From Lachnospiraceae bacterium (GTDB taxonomy: Bacteria; Bacillota; Clostridia; Lachnospirales; Lachnospiraceae), in contig VSNQ01000002.1 in the NCBI GenBank assembly GCA_009774395.1, positions 1 to 64,000 of the forward strand: a stretch of 64,000 nucleotides of DNA. Reading direction: 5' to 3'. A program made the position numbers and the translations under genes. Under the pieces are notes generated by a model. That model was not told the DNA's origin. It did not search any database and saw nothing but the letters and a program-made list of their open reading frames with translations. This document shows, one piece after another, positions 1-7,262 of this stretch (the first letter of the stretch is position 1; every line of letters starts with the position of its first letter).

Positions 1-80
1 CACTGTTTTGCAAAAAGTTAGAAAAATCAAAGCTTTGAGAGCAGTGTATAATTTTGAGTCGGGAATTTAGGTTGTATACA

Positions 81-338
81 ATGAATACCACATTTGGCGA
101 AGTAATGGCGAATCCCAAAAGCCGTAAAATCTTTGAAGACTTAACAAAAGAGAGCAAGGTCGGCGGCAATTTGAATGCTATGACAGACAATCAAGATGGC
201 GATGCTGCAATTAGTAAAGAAATGGTGGCAGCTATGATGGAGGGAATGCCGCTTCGTTCTATTACAATGTTTGTACCAGGAATGGAGCCGGAAGCCGTTG
301 AAAAATTAATTGATGCATTAAATAAAAATAGAACATGA
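81..338 (+). CDS. Small protein, resembles a C-terminal accessory domain of sugar hydrolases/esterases
   Basis: About 85 residues if started at ATG 81. An in-frame TTG at 54 extends it by nine residues but has no better ribosome site, and an in-frame stop lies at 36-38. The pattern (TTFGEVMANPKSRKIF near the start, then a GMPLRSI helix and a P-G-M near the end) recalls the short helical domain found at the C-terminus of some clostridial glycoside hydrolases; this is from memory of the family, not a search. There is no signal peptide or membrane segment. It lies 15 bases before a type-B carboxylesterase on the same strand, so the two are probably cotranscribed. It could also be the broken-off tail of a larger gene to the left of the window. 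Confidence 0.5.
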   Translation: MNTTFGEVMANPKSRKIFEDLTKESKVGGNLNAMTDNQDGDAAISKEMVAAMMEGMPLRSITMFVPGMEPEAVEKLIDALNKNRT

Positions 339-353
339 TTCTGGAGAGATAAT

Positions 354-1916
354 ATGGCACAATTTTGTTATGATGATGTACCTGTACTAGAAACAACAGG
401 AGGAAAATTAAAAGGATATTTTTATAATGGGGAATATATTTTTAAGGGCGTTCCCTATGCATACGCAGATAGATTTTGTATGCCAAAGGAACTGACATGG
501 GAAGGCATAAAGGATGCTTGTTCTTATGGATATGTGTGTCCGCTTATGATGAAAGATAATCCATGTGCCGAGCTTATGGTTCCGCATCGTTACTGGCCAC
601 AGGATGAACACTGCCAAAATTTAAACATTTGGACAAAAACACTAGACGCAGACAAGAAACTTCCTGTGATTGTTTGGCTCCACGGTGGTGGGTATTTTGC
701 AGGATCTTCTATTGAACAAGTGGCTTATGACGGGTTTCAAATGTGCATGAATGGGGATGTTGTGGTGGTATCCATTAACCACCGGCTGAATATACTGGGA
801 TATCTTGACCTCTCTCCATTTGGTGAGAAATATGCAAATTCCGGAAATGCAGGTCATGCCGATATGGTGGCAGCATTACAATGGGTGCATAACAATATTG
901 CATTATTTGGCGGCGATCCCGAAAATGTAACGATTTTTGGACAGTCAGGCGGTGGAATGAAAGTTGCAGATTTAATGCAGATTGCTGATGCAGACGGACT
1001 ATTCCATAAAAGCTTGATTATGAGCGGCGTAAACAGTGCAACACTTTCGCCTGCATGTACAGGAGATGGGCAAGAAATTGTTACAGCGCTTCTAAAAGAA
1101 CTTGGTTTTTCAGAGAATCAGGTGGAAAAGCTGGAAACCATTCCTTATTATGAACTTGCGAATGCCTATTTAAAGGTCAGTCCAGCGATTGCAATGCAGG
1201 GCGGATATATCGGCGGTGCGCCGCTTGTAGGTGATTATTATAAAGGAAATCCGTTGGATTATGGATTTAGAGAACGTGCGTTTGATATACCGATTATGAT
1301 TGGAAGTGTATTTGGTGAGTTTGCGTTTATGCCGGCAGATTATGATAAAAATAATTTGTCAAAAGAGCAGATAAAAACGATTGTCAGTGATGTATATAAA
1401 GAGCACACCGATGAAATTATGAAACGATTTGAGGAAGCTTATCCGGGAAAAAATCCAGTTGATGTACTGTTGGTTGATCGCGCTATGCGGCAGCCATCGA
1501 AACAGATCGCTAAGATGCACGCGGAGAAATCAAAAGCAGGAACGTATTTATATGATTTTACGTTGGAGTTTCCAATTCATCACAATAAGATTGCATGGCA
1601 TTGTGCGGATATTCCATTCTTTTTCCATAATATAGATTTGGTGGAAGTATGTCAGATACCAGAAGTAGGAAAACGACTGGAGAGTCAGATATTTGAAGCA
1701 TTTATGTCATTTGCAAAAACGGGAAAGCCCGAAAGTGATAAACTTCCTGCATGGGAGCCTGTAACAGGTGAGAAAGAACCAACCATGATTTTTGACAGAG
1801 AATGTGAACTTCGCTATGATTTTGACAATCAGTTATATGAGAAAATAGACAGTATTCTTCCGCCGTTTAATTTAGATGAAATGATGAAAAGCGGGGAAAA
1901 TAAAATACAGCACTAA
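354..1916 (+). CDS. Carboxylesterase type B (alpha/beta hydrolase)
   Basis: 520 residues, the usual length for the cholinesterase/carboxylesterase-B family, which hydrolyses carboxylic esters. The oxyanion-hole motif HGGGYFAGSS is near residue 110. The nucleophile elbow reads FGQSGGG with the serine at residue 198; the family usual is GESAGA/G, so Glu is replaced by Gln next to the nucleophile. The catalytic histidine is in AWHCADIPF (H416). No signal peptide is visible, so the enzyme is probably cytoplasmic. A GGAGAG ribosome site precedes the ATG. It follows a small ORF by 15 bases and is followed by a long repeat-filled spacer. Substrate unknown. Confidence 0.9.
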   Translation: MAQFCYDDVPVLETTGGKLKGYFYNGEYIFKGVPYAYADRFCMPKELTWEGIKDACSYGYVCPLMMKDNPCAELMVPHRYWPQDEHCQNLNIWTKTLDADKKLPVIVWLHGGGYFAGSSIEQVAYDGFQMCMNGDVVVVSINHRLNILGYLDLSPFGEKYANSGNAGHADMVAALQWVHNNIALFGGDPENVTIFGQSGGGMKVADLMQIADADGLFHKSLIMSGVNSATLSPACTGDGQEIVTALLKELGFSENQVEKLETIPYYELANAYLKVSPAIAMQGGYIGGAPLVGDYYKGNPLDYGFRERAFDIPIMIGSVFGEFAFMPADYDKNNLSKEQIKTIVSDVYKEHTDEIMKRFEEAYPGKNPVDVLLVDRAMRQPSKQIAKMHAEKSKAGTYLYDFTLEFPIHHNKIAWHCADIPFFFHNIDLVEVCQIPEVGKRLESQIFEAFMSFAKTGKPESDKLPAWEPVTGEKEPTMIFDRECELRYDFDNQLYEKIDSILPPFNLDEMMKSGENKIQH

Positions 1917-1977
1917 AATGGTTATAGAGCTGCTGAGAAATTATACTGGCGAGCGCTTAAATTTGCCAATAACGCCG

Positions 1978-2030
1978 ACTCACGAGCGTAAATAACTTGA
2001 GTGATATGGTATAATTTATTGCTCGTGAGT
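1978..2030. repeat. Palindromic hairpin of the ACTCACGA family
   Basis: ACTCACGAGC at 1978-1987 pairs perfectly with GCTCGTGAGT at 2021-2030. It is followed by TATAATTATTT. Related ends (TACTCACGA / TGTGAGTATA) bound the elements at 32.5 kb, 41.8 kb and 42.1 kb. It lies downstream of the carboxylesterase and could act as a transcription-end hairpin, but it has only a weak T-run. Confidence 0.6.
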
Positions 2031-2117
2031 ATAATTATTTCGACAGCGGAATAAAAATGAAATTTTTAAACTTGATTTATCGTTTATTGTGGAATATTGA
2101 AAAGTATGTTATACTAA

Positions 2118-2273
2118 GGAACTGTTCAAAAATAACTTTTAATACTGCTTGTCTTTTTCTCCGATAGCACCACGCAAAAATCAATTACATAGCCCGCTAT
2201 GCGCCTGATTTTTGTGTGGCGCTCTCAAAGAAAAATCCTACGCGGTATTTAAAAGTTATTTATTAACAGTTCC
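2118..2273. repeat. MITE-like element, GGAACTGTT family, copy A
   Basis: 156 bp. It starts GGAACTGTTCAAAAATAACTT, ends with the inverse AAGTTATTTATTAACAGTTCC, and is imperfectly palindromic along its length. TAA flanks both sides (2115-2117 and 2274-2276). Removing the element plus one TAA joins GTTATAC-TAA-GCGTC to the downstream GACGCTAAGTATAAC, restoring a near-perfect 15-bp inverted repeat, so this is a real insertion into another palindrome. The family has no coding capacity. Other members are at 4.5, 31.2, 33.9, 39.1 and 40.2 kb. Confidence 0.8.
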
Positions 2274-2308
2274 TAAGCGTCGAAAAGACTGACGCTAAGT
2301 ATAACAAT

Positions 2309-2391
2309 ATGCACACAGCCGCACAAAGGAAAATTGCCGCTTTGCGACGTGCGTCTGGCGCAACTGCACGACAAATTTTTTTGACGTGCAG
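2309..2391 (+). repeat. ATGCACA-family structured repeat, copy A
   Basis: Starts ATGCACACA. The stem is CGCAC (2320-2324) with GTGCG (2349-2353), around the conserved loop AAAGGAAAATTGCCGCTTTG. A second hairpin follows: CTGCACG (2364-2370) with CGTGCAG (2385-2391), whose loop carries seven T. It lies just upstream of aroA (start 2453), so it may be part of the aroA leader. With the MITE and the hairpin it accounts for most of the 536-base spacer 1917-2452; no gene is seen there. Confidence 0.6.
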
Positions 2392-2452
2392 TATAAACTA
2401 AGGAATTGTTATTGTTTCAATAAGAAAACATTTCAGAAAGGAATATTTCACA

Positions 2453-3757
2453 ATGAAAGAAAACTACAAGGTACATATGGTATCGGCACCGATTGACTGG
2501 ACAGTAACGGTGCCTGGGTCAAAAAGTATGACAAACAGGGCGCTTTTAATGGGCTCCTTGGCAGATGGAAAAACAACACTGAGTGGTGTATTATTTAGTG
2601 ACGATTCAAGACATTTTTTAGCTGCATTGCAGGCATTAGGCTTTGATGTGGAAATTCAGGAAGCACAGAAGCAGGTTACTATTACTGGATTAAATGGAAA
2701 AGTGCCTGTTACAGAAGGTAAAATTGATGTAGGCAGTGCAGGAACGGCAGCGCGGTTTTTAACCGCGCTGCTTGGCGTGGCAGAAGGAACGTTCACGATT
2801 CAGGCATCCGAGCAGATGAAAAAACGTCCAATGAAACCGTTGTTTGACGTACTTGTAGCAATAGGAGCAAAGATTTCTTATTTGGAAAAAGAAGGGCATC
2901 TGCCCATTCAAATTACAGGGATTGGCGGAACAAAAGCAATGGACGAAGTGTGCTGCGTTGCGTTGGATATTAGCGAAAGTACGCAGTTTTTAAGTGCGCT
3001 TTTATTAATTTCGCCCATGATAAAACAGGGGCTTTCCATTGCAATTACGAGTGCGCGAAAAGATGGATCTTATATTCAGATAACGCGGAAAATGATGGAA
3101 AATTTTGGTGTAGAAGTTATGTTTGACGGTGAAAATTATAATATACGAAAAGACAGTTCGTACAAGGCAGGCGCTTATCAAATAGAGCCCGATATTTCCG
3201 CGGCGTGTTATTTCTATGCGGCGGCGGCTTTAACTGGCGGCAAGGCGCTTGTGAAAAATGTAACTTGGGATTGTATGCAGGGTGATTTGCAGTTCCTGAA
3301 CGTATTAGCGCAAATGGGATGTACCATTACAGAAACGGCGCAAGGGATTGTAGTTTGCGGCGCAGAAGGCGGACGGTTAAAGGGAATAACTGTAGATATG
3401 AAAGAGTTTTCTGACCAGACAATGACGCTTGCGGCGATAGCACCTTTTGCAGAGGAAGATGTTCGTATTGAAAATGTGGGGCATATCCGTTTGCAGGAGT
3501 CCGACCGCATTCACGCCATTGCAACAGAACTTTCGCGTCTGGGGGTTACTTGCAAAGAGGAGGAGGATGCGCTTACAATTCAGCCGAAGATACCAAATGC
3601 AGGCATTGTACAAACATATGACGATCATCGAATGGCAATGGCATTTGCACTGATCGGGCTTCGCGTGCAGGGGATTGAAATTGCAAATCCGATGTGCTGC
3701 CGGAAAACGTTTGAGGAGTATTTTGACGTGCTGGAAACGCTGACGAGGGGGAAATAG
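2453..3757 (+). CDS. aroA: 3-phosphoshikimate 1-carboxyvinyltransferase (EPSP synthase)
   Basis: 434 residues, full length. It condenses phosphoenolpyruvate with shikimate 3-phosphate in aromatic amino acid synthesis, in the cytoplasm. Visible signatures: PGSKSMTNRALL at residues 21-32 (phosphate binding lysine and serine), GSAGTAARF near 95, RPMKPL near 124, SDQTMTLAAIAPFA near 320, LQESDRI near 345 and YDDHRMAMAFAL near 390. It stands alone here, without other shikimate genes, between two repeat-rich spacers. An AAGGA ribosome site sits about ten bases before the ATG. Identification is firm. Confidence 0.97.
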   Translation: MKENYKVHMVSAPIDWTVTVPGSKSMTNRALLMGSLADGKTTLSGVLFSDDSRHFLAALQALGFDVEIQEAQKQVTITGLNGKVPVTEGKIDVGSAGTAARFLTALLGVAEGTFTIQASEQMKKRPMKPLFDVLVAIGAKISYLEKEGHLPIQITGIGGTKAMDEVCCVALDISESTQFLSALLLISPMIKQGLSIAITSARKDGSYIQITRKMMENFGVEVMFDGENYNIRKDSSYKAGAYQIEPDISAACYFYAAAALTGGKALVKNVTWDCMQGDLQFLNVLAQMGCTITETAQGIVVCGAEGGRLKGITVDMKEFSDQTMTLAAIAPFAEEDVRIENVGHIRLQESDRIHAIATELSRLGVTCKEEEDALTIQPKIPNAGIVQTYDDHRMAMAFALIGLRVQGIEIANPMCCRKTFEEYFDVLETLTRGK

Positions 3758-3779
3758 TGGAGGAAGGTAAAGTTGATAA

Positions 3780-3968
3780 AAACGGAATTGGGCAGACAAT
3801 ACTTCTGATGGCTGGTTAAAAAAGAAATGGGCAATTTTAAATGGAAAACGTTGTCTAGTAAAAGGCGGAAGCGGTGCAACCCAACAAGAACCTTACAATG
3901 AAGTATTGGCAAGCTGTATTATGGAACGCTTTCGTTTTCGTCTTTTCGAGCGAGAAGTGATTCTATGA
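3780..3968 (+). pseudogene. Remnant of a HipA-like kinase N-terminal region
   Basis: In the frame of position 3780 the DNA reads ..TSDGWLKKKW.. then GKRCLVKGGSGATQQEP and YNEVLASCIMERF, before a stop at 3966. This matches, from memory, the N-terminal ATP-loop part of HipA-like proteins in clostridia (K-G-G-S-G...QQEP.NEV). There is no start codon with a ribosome site, and everything after about 60 residues is missing. It lies directly downstream of aroA. The neighbouring gene at 4051 may be a survivor of the same locus, but that is inference. Confidence 0.5.
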
Positions 3969-4050
3969 TTTCACGTTCCAAGTTTTGCAGTCTATATTTG
4001 ATAAATCATAATGATAGTCATAAAATAGTGTAAACTAGGAGGAAATTAAT

Positions 4051-4398
4051 TTGATAAAAACAGAATTTGGTATTATTGATCAATTGGATAAAACAATTGA
4101 TTATGAAGATTATGATCCAGAGCGTTATCACTGTGTATATATTGATGATGAGCGTTATATTGATGACTGGTGGGAGAAACTGATGCAGATGAAGACATAT
4201 TTTCATCGACTAAGTCGCCCAGAGTTTGGACTTGCGCGGTATGGCGTTACGTTGATTCCGCCGCAATCGCTGACAGTATTTCAGGATATTGTGATATCCG
4301 ATAAGAGAATAAACGAAGATCCGCAATTGGTACTGCTTGCGCAGTTGATTCAAAAAGCGATTACAGAAGGGAAATATATGATACATTACGGAGTGTAG
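4051..4398 (+). CDS. Small acidic protein of unknown function
   Basis: 115 residues starting at TTG 4051, chosen because AGGAGG lies eight bases upstream. It is rich in D, E and Y (YEDYDPERYHCVYIDDERYIDDWW), with no signal peptide, membrane span or recognised motif. It sits between a HipA-like remnant and repeat DNA. I do not recognise the family. The strong ribosome site and even codon use favour a real gene over a chance ORF. Confidence 0.65.
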   Translation: MIKTEFGIIDQLDKTIDYEDYDPERYHCVYIDDERYIDDWWEKLMQMKTYFHRLSRPEFGLARYGVTLIPPQSLTVFQDIVISDKRINEDPQLVLLAQLIQKAITEGKYMIHYGV

Positions 4399-4503
4399 AG
4401 AATGCAGCGCAAGAATTTTATTAATTGGAGATAAAGCATTATTGGGAATGGATATATTAAGTTTATTTGACTTTCAATATTGAAAGGAAAAACGGCAGAA
4501 TTA

Positions 4504-4552
4504 AGGAACATTTATACGGCGTACTTGTCACAAGTAATTTCTGAACAGTTCC
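4504..4552. repeat. MITE-like element, GGAACTGTT family, truncated copy B
   Basis: Right end only: CAAGTAATTTCTGAACAGTTCC followed by TAAGCG. The left part matches the interior of the 33.9 kb copy (AGGAACATTTATAYGGCGTACTTG), so about 120 bp have been lost. It abuts the 25-bp palindrome TAAGCGTC...GGCGCTTA at 4553-4578. Confidence 0.6.
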
Positions 4553-4585
4553 TAAGCGTCGAAAAGACTGGCGCTTAGTATATTT

Positions 4586-4649
4586 ATGCACAGCCCCATG
4601 CAGAGGAAGTATGCCGCTGAAGCGGCGCATGGGGCGCGGCGAGTAGAGA
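4586..4649 (+). repeat. ATGCACA-family structured repeat, copy B
   Basis: ATGCACA, then GCCCCATGC (4593-4601) pairs perfectly over nine bases with GCATGGGGC (4627-4635). The loop is AGAGGAAGTATGCCGCTGAAGCG, followed by GCGGCGAGTAGAGA, shared with copy C at 31.2 kb. The stem sequence differs from the other copies while pairing is kept. It lies at the 3' side of the minus-strand M56 gene, 22 bases past its stop. Confidence 0.6.
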
Positions 4650-4670
4650 ACCTATTTTGCAAACGTTGCA

Positions 4671-7262
4671 TTAGTAGTTGTCAATTTTCCGAATTAAACT
4701 GCTGCTTAAATATGGCGAAATTTCTGAAAATTGTGTATAAGTCAATGTGCCGCCGGCATCAAGGTAGTGCAGTAAACATTCTTCTTTTTCGCTGCTGTTA
4801 AGATAGGGCAGACATTCCACAAAAACATTGTAAAAATCAGCAGTCGGCAGGGCTAAAATCATCGGTGCGCGGCTTCCGCTGCTAAGGTAGGGCATATAAT
4901 CGGAAATAATAACAGGTTTTGCCAGTGTAATTGTGCCATTTTGCATGGATTCTGCCAAATATTCACAGCATTCTTTTTTTTCACTGCTGGTTAGAAACGG
5001 CAGACATTTACCGAAGGTTTCTGGAAACTCTGCTGCGGGCAGTGTAATCAGCAAGGAGGATTTATAGGTATCAGGAAAATAGGGCATTAAACTGATAACA
5101 GTATCCGCTTCAAGCGCTGTTATTGTGCCGTTCTCCAAGGCTTCAACCAAATATTTACTAGACTGCTGTTTGTCGGAATAAATAATGAAATTAATAAGTT
5201 CATCTTGATTCAGAGTAATTCCACGGTCTAATATGGCTTTGAAAAGCGCGCTTGCTTCTTTATCCTTCACTGTGGGCAGCGCATCCACTATTTTGGAGAT
5301 ATCAAGGCTTTCCTTATCAAGGTCAGGGTTGTTGATATCTTTTAGGAGTAGACCAATATATTCCTGACTTTCGGAAGAATAGAGCCCATCAACTGGCGCA
5401 TTTTTTAAATCGGTATATTCGATTGTTAAATTGCGCAGTTTCGCTTTATTGCCGACCATTTTAATAGCATTTCTGCCTTTAGGCAAAGTGACTTTCTGGC
5501 TGGTCTGTTCGCCGGATTCCGCAGAAACGGTGGTTACCGTATTATCCGGCGCAATATGCACCACTTTAAAATTTCCAGAATACAGTTTAAAAGCAGTATC
5601 AATCTGCATTTCTATATCTTCAGTTGCATAAATAATTTGTATGGTATCCGATCCTGACAGCATAAAGCCGGAAGCTTTTATTTTATTGCCCATGCCTTGA
5701 TAGGAATAGGCAACCCAGCGATCCGAAACATCTTTGTCTGCAATCTGCTGGTCATCATAATACAGTTCAGCAATGGTTGTATGATAAGAAAAATCATTAT
5801 CCGTTTCGGTAAAGTAACTTTCTGCTGGCTCCGGTAAAGAAAATTCCATATCGCTGCACGCGGACAGTGCCAGTACACAGACAAAAGTACATACGGACAG
5901 CAGTAACCGCAGTGCAGTCTGTTTTTTATAATAAATAATGCCGTTTAGCCGTTTCTTTAAATCACTTTTTCGCGCAAGCAAAGTAGTGGAAAATACAGTT
6001 CCTTTGGCAATTGCTTTGGATAGTTGCTTATTGTCCGTTCTATATAAAGGGATACTTTTCTGTGCTGTATCCAATAGAAGATTTCCGTAAGCCTTTTTAT
6101 TTTCCTCTGTTAAATCCATATGCGCAAGTACTGCTTCGTCACAGGAGAGTTCACAGTCAATGCTTATGGTTCTGCCAATAATATGAAGAATGGGGTTAAA
6201 CCAATGTATGCTTAACAGTAGTTGGAAAATCCATTTATACCATAAATCTTTGCGTGCGATATGGATAAGTTCATGCTGCAAAATAAACCGCAGTTGAGTA
6301 GTATTTTGGAAGTTCGTTGTTTCTTCTGTAAGCGTGTAAAATTGTGTGTAGTGAACATCCAGCGGAGGTATTTCGCTGTTTGTGGGTAAATTCTGTGAAT
6401 GCAGTTCTTGTGCAGCGAATAAATCCTGTGGAAGTATCACGGAGGGATTCCATAAGCCGATGGTAATAGGGCTGGATACAGCGGTACTTTTGTAAATAAC
6501 AGGTGTTTTCTTTATGCTAAGCTTTTGTGATAGTTCTTTTGCAAGCTGCTGTACTTGGGTGTTGGTGGCAGGAATGCTGTTTTCTTGCATATAACATACA
6601 AAATGCCGGTAATTTCGCAGCTTTCGCAATAGGGAAATCGCTGCGCCAAACAGCCAGACAACGCAGAATACAGCAGCTGTTAATACAAGCAATACCCATA
6701 ATATGCTATCATCTGTAGTACCAACAGAATCTGGATTACTTGATTTAGAAATGTTGTTATCCAAAGTATTGGCAGAAGCGTTTACATTGGATTCTGCCTT
6801 GGTGTCGGACACCTTGGAAACAGACGAATTTATAATGGGTGCAGACAACGTTTCGGGCGGGTTAGATGCCGCTGCTGGTTCAGCAATCGTATTAGGAATA
6901 TTCATTGTATTTTGTTTTTGGGTATTTGCAGTATTTGCTGTGTCTTGTACTTGTGTAAGAGTATTTTGCGCAGTAGTATTTTGTGTATCCAGTGTATTAT
7001 AAATGGTTGTTTTATCTTGGGTGTTTTGCGTTTTCTGCTGTGGTTTATCATTTGTCTGCAATGGTAATGTATTAGGCTGCAATGCAATATAATGCGTATT
7101 AAAATGCACTGGAATCAGCAGTCTTGCAATGACAAGGAGCCAGATATAGTAGTTCCAGCGTTTGGAAAAAAGGCGTTGCGTTATTGGGTGTGTCAATAGT
7201 ATTATAAGCCCAATAAGTGCGCTGGACAGTGATAGTGATAATATAGTAAGGAATAACTGCAT
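4671..7262 (-). CDS. BlaR1/MecR1-like M56 metalloprotease sensor, paralogue 2
   Basis: 863 residues. The N-terminus has membrane helices (about 2-25, 35-55), then a long N/T/Q-rich loop (about 60-180), a third helix (about 188-210), a cytoplasmic M56 protease domain with zinc motif HELIH (H330, E331, H334), and another helix near 455-475 ending in a cysteine (LSACSD). The extracellular C-terminus is not a penicillin-binding domain: it shows a beta-rich segment (about 500-640) followed by repeated helical pairs each containing LMPYF/CLPFL/LPYLSS. Family role: on sensing a signal, M56 proteases cleave a BlaI-type repressor. Start TAATG overlaps the stop of the upstream paralogue by one base, implying translational coupling. 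What it senses is unknown; a beta-lactam is unlikely. Confidence 0.85.
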   Translation of the reverse strand: MQLFLTILSLSLSSALIGLIILLTHPITQRLFSKRWNYYIWLLVIARLLIPVHFNTHYIALQPNTLPLQTNDKPQQKTQNTQDKTTIYNTLDTQNTTAQNTLTQVQDTANTANTQKQNTMNIPNTIAEPAAASNPPETLSAPIINSSVSKVSDTKAESNVNASANTLDNNISKSSNPDSVGTTDDSILWVLLVLTAAVFCVVWLFGAAISLLRKLRNYRHFVCYMQENSIPATNTQVQQLAKELSQKLSIKKTPVIYKSTAVSSPITIGLWNPSVILPQDLFAAQELHSQNLPTNSEIPPLDVHYTQFYTLTEETTNFQNTTQLRFILQHELIHIARKDLWYKWIFQLLLSIHWFNPILHIIGRTISIDCELSCDEAVLAHMDLTEENKKAYGNLLLDTAQKSIPLYRTDNKQLSKAIAKGTVFSTTLLARKSDLKKRLNGIIYYKKQTALRLLLSVCTFVCVLALSACSDMEFSLPEPAESYFTETDNDFSYHTTIAELYYDDQQIADKDVSDRWVAYSYQGMGNKIKASGFMLSGSDTIQIIYATEDIEMQIDTAFKLYSGNFKVVHIAPDNTVTTVSAESGEQTSQKVTLPKGRNAIKMVGNKAKLRNLTIEYTDLKNAPVDGLYSSESQEYIGLLLKDINNPDLDKESLDISKIVDALPTVKDKEASALFKAILDRGITLNQDELINFIIYSDKQQSSKYLVEALENGTITALEADTVISLMPYFPDTYKSSLLITLPAAEFPETFGKCLPFLTSSEKKECCEYLAESMQNGTITLAKPVIISDYMPYLSSGSRAPMILALPTADFYNVFVECLPYLNSSEKEECLLHYLDAGGTLTYTQFSEISPYLSSSLIRKIDNY

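Noticed and set aside
3377..3799. Minus-strand ORFs overlapping aroA
   Set aside because: They are shadows of a certain gene, with no motif or ribosome site.
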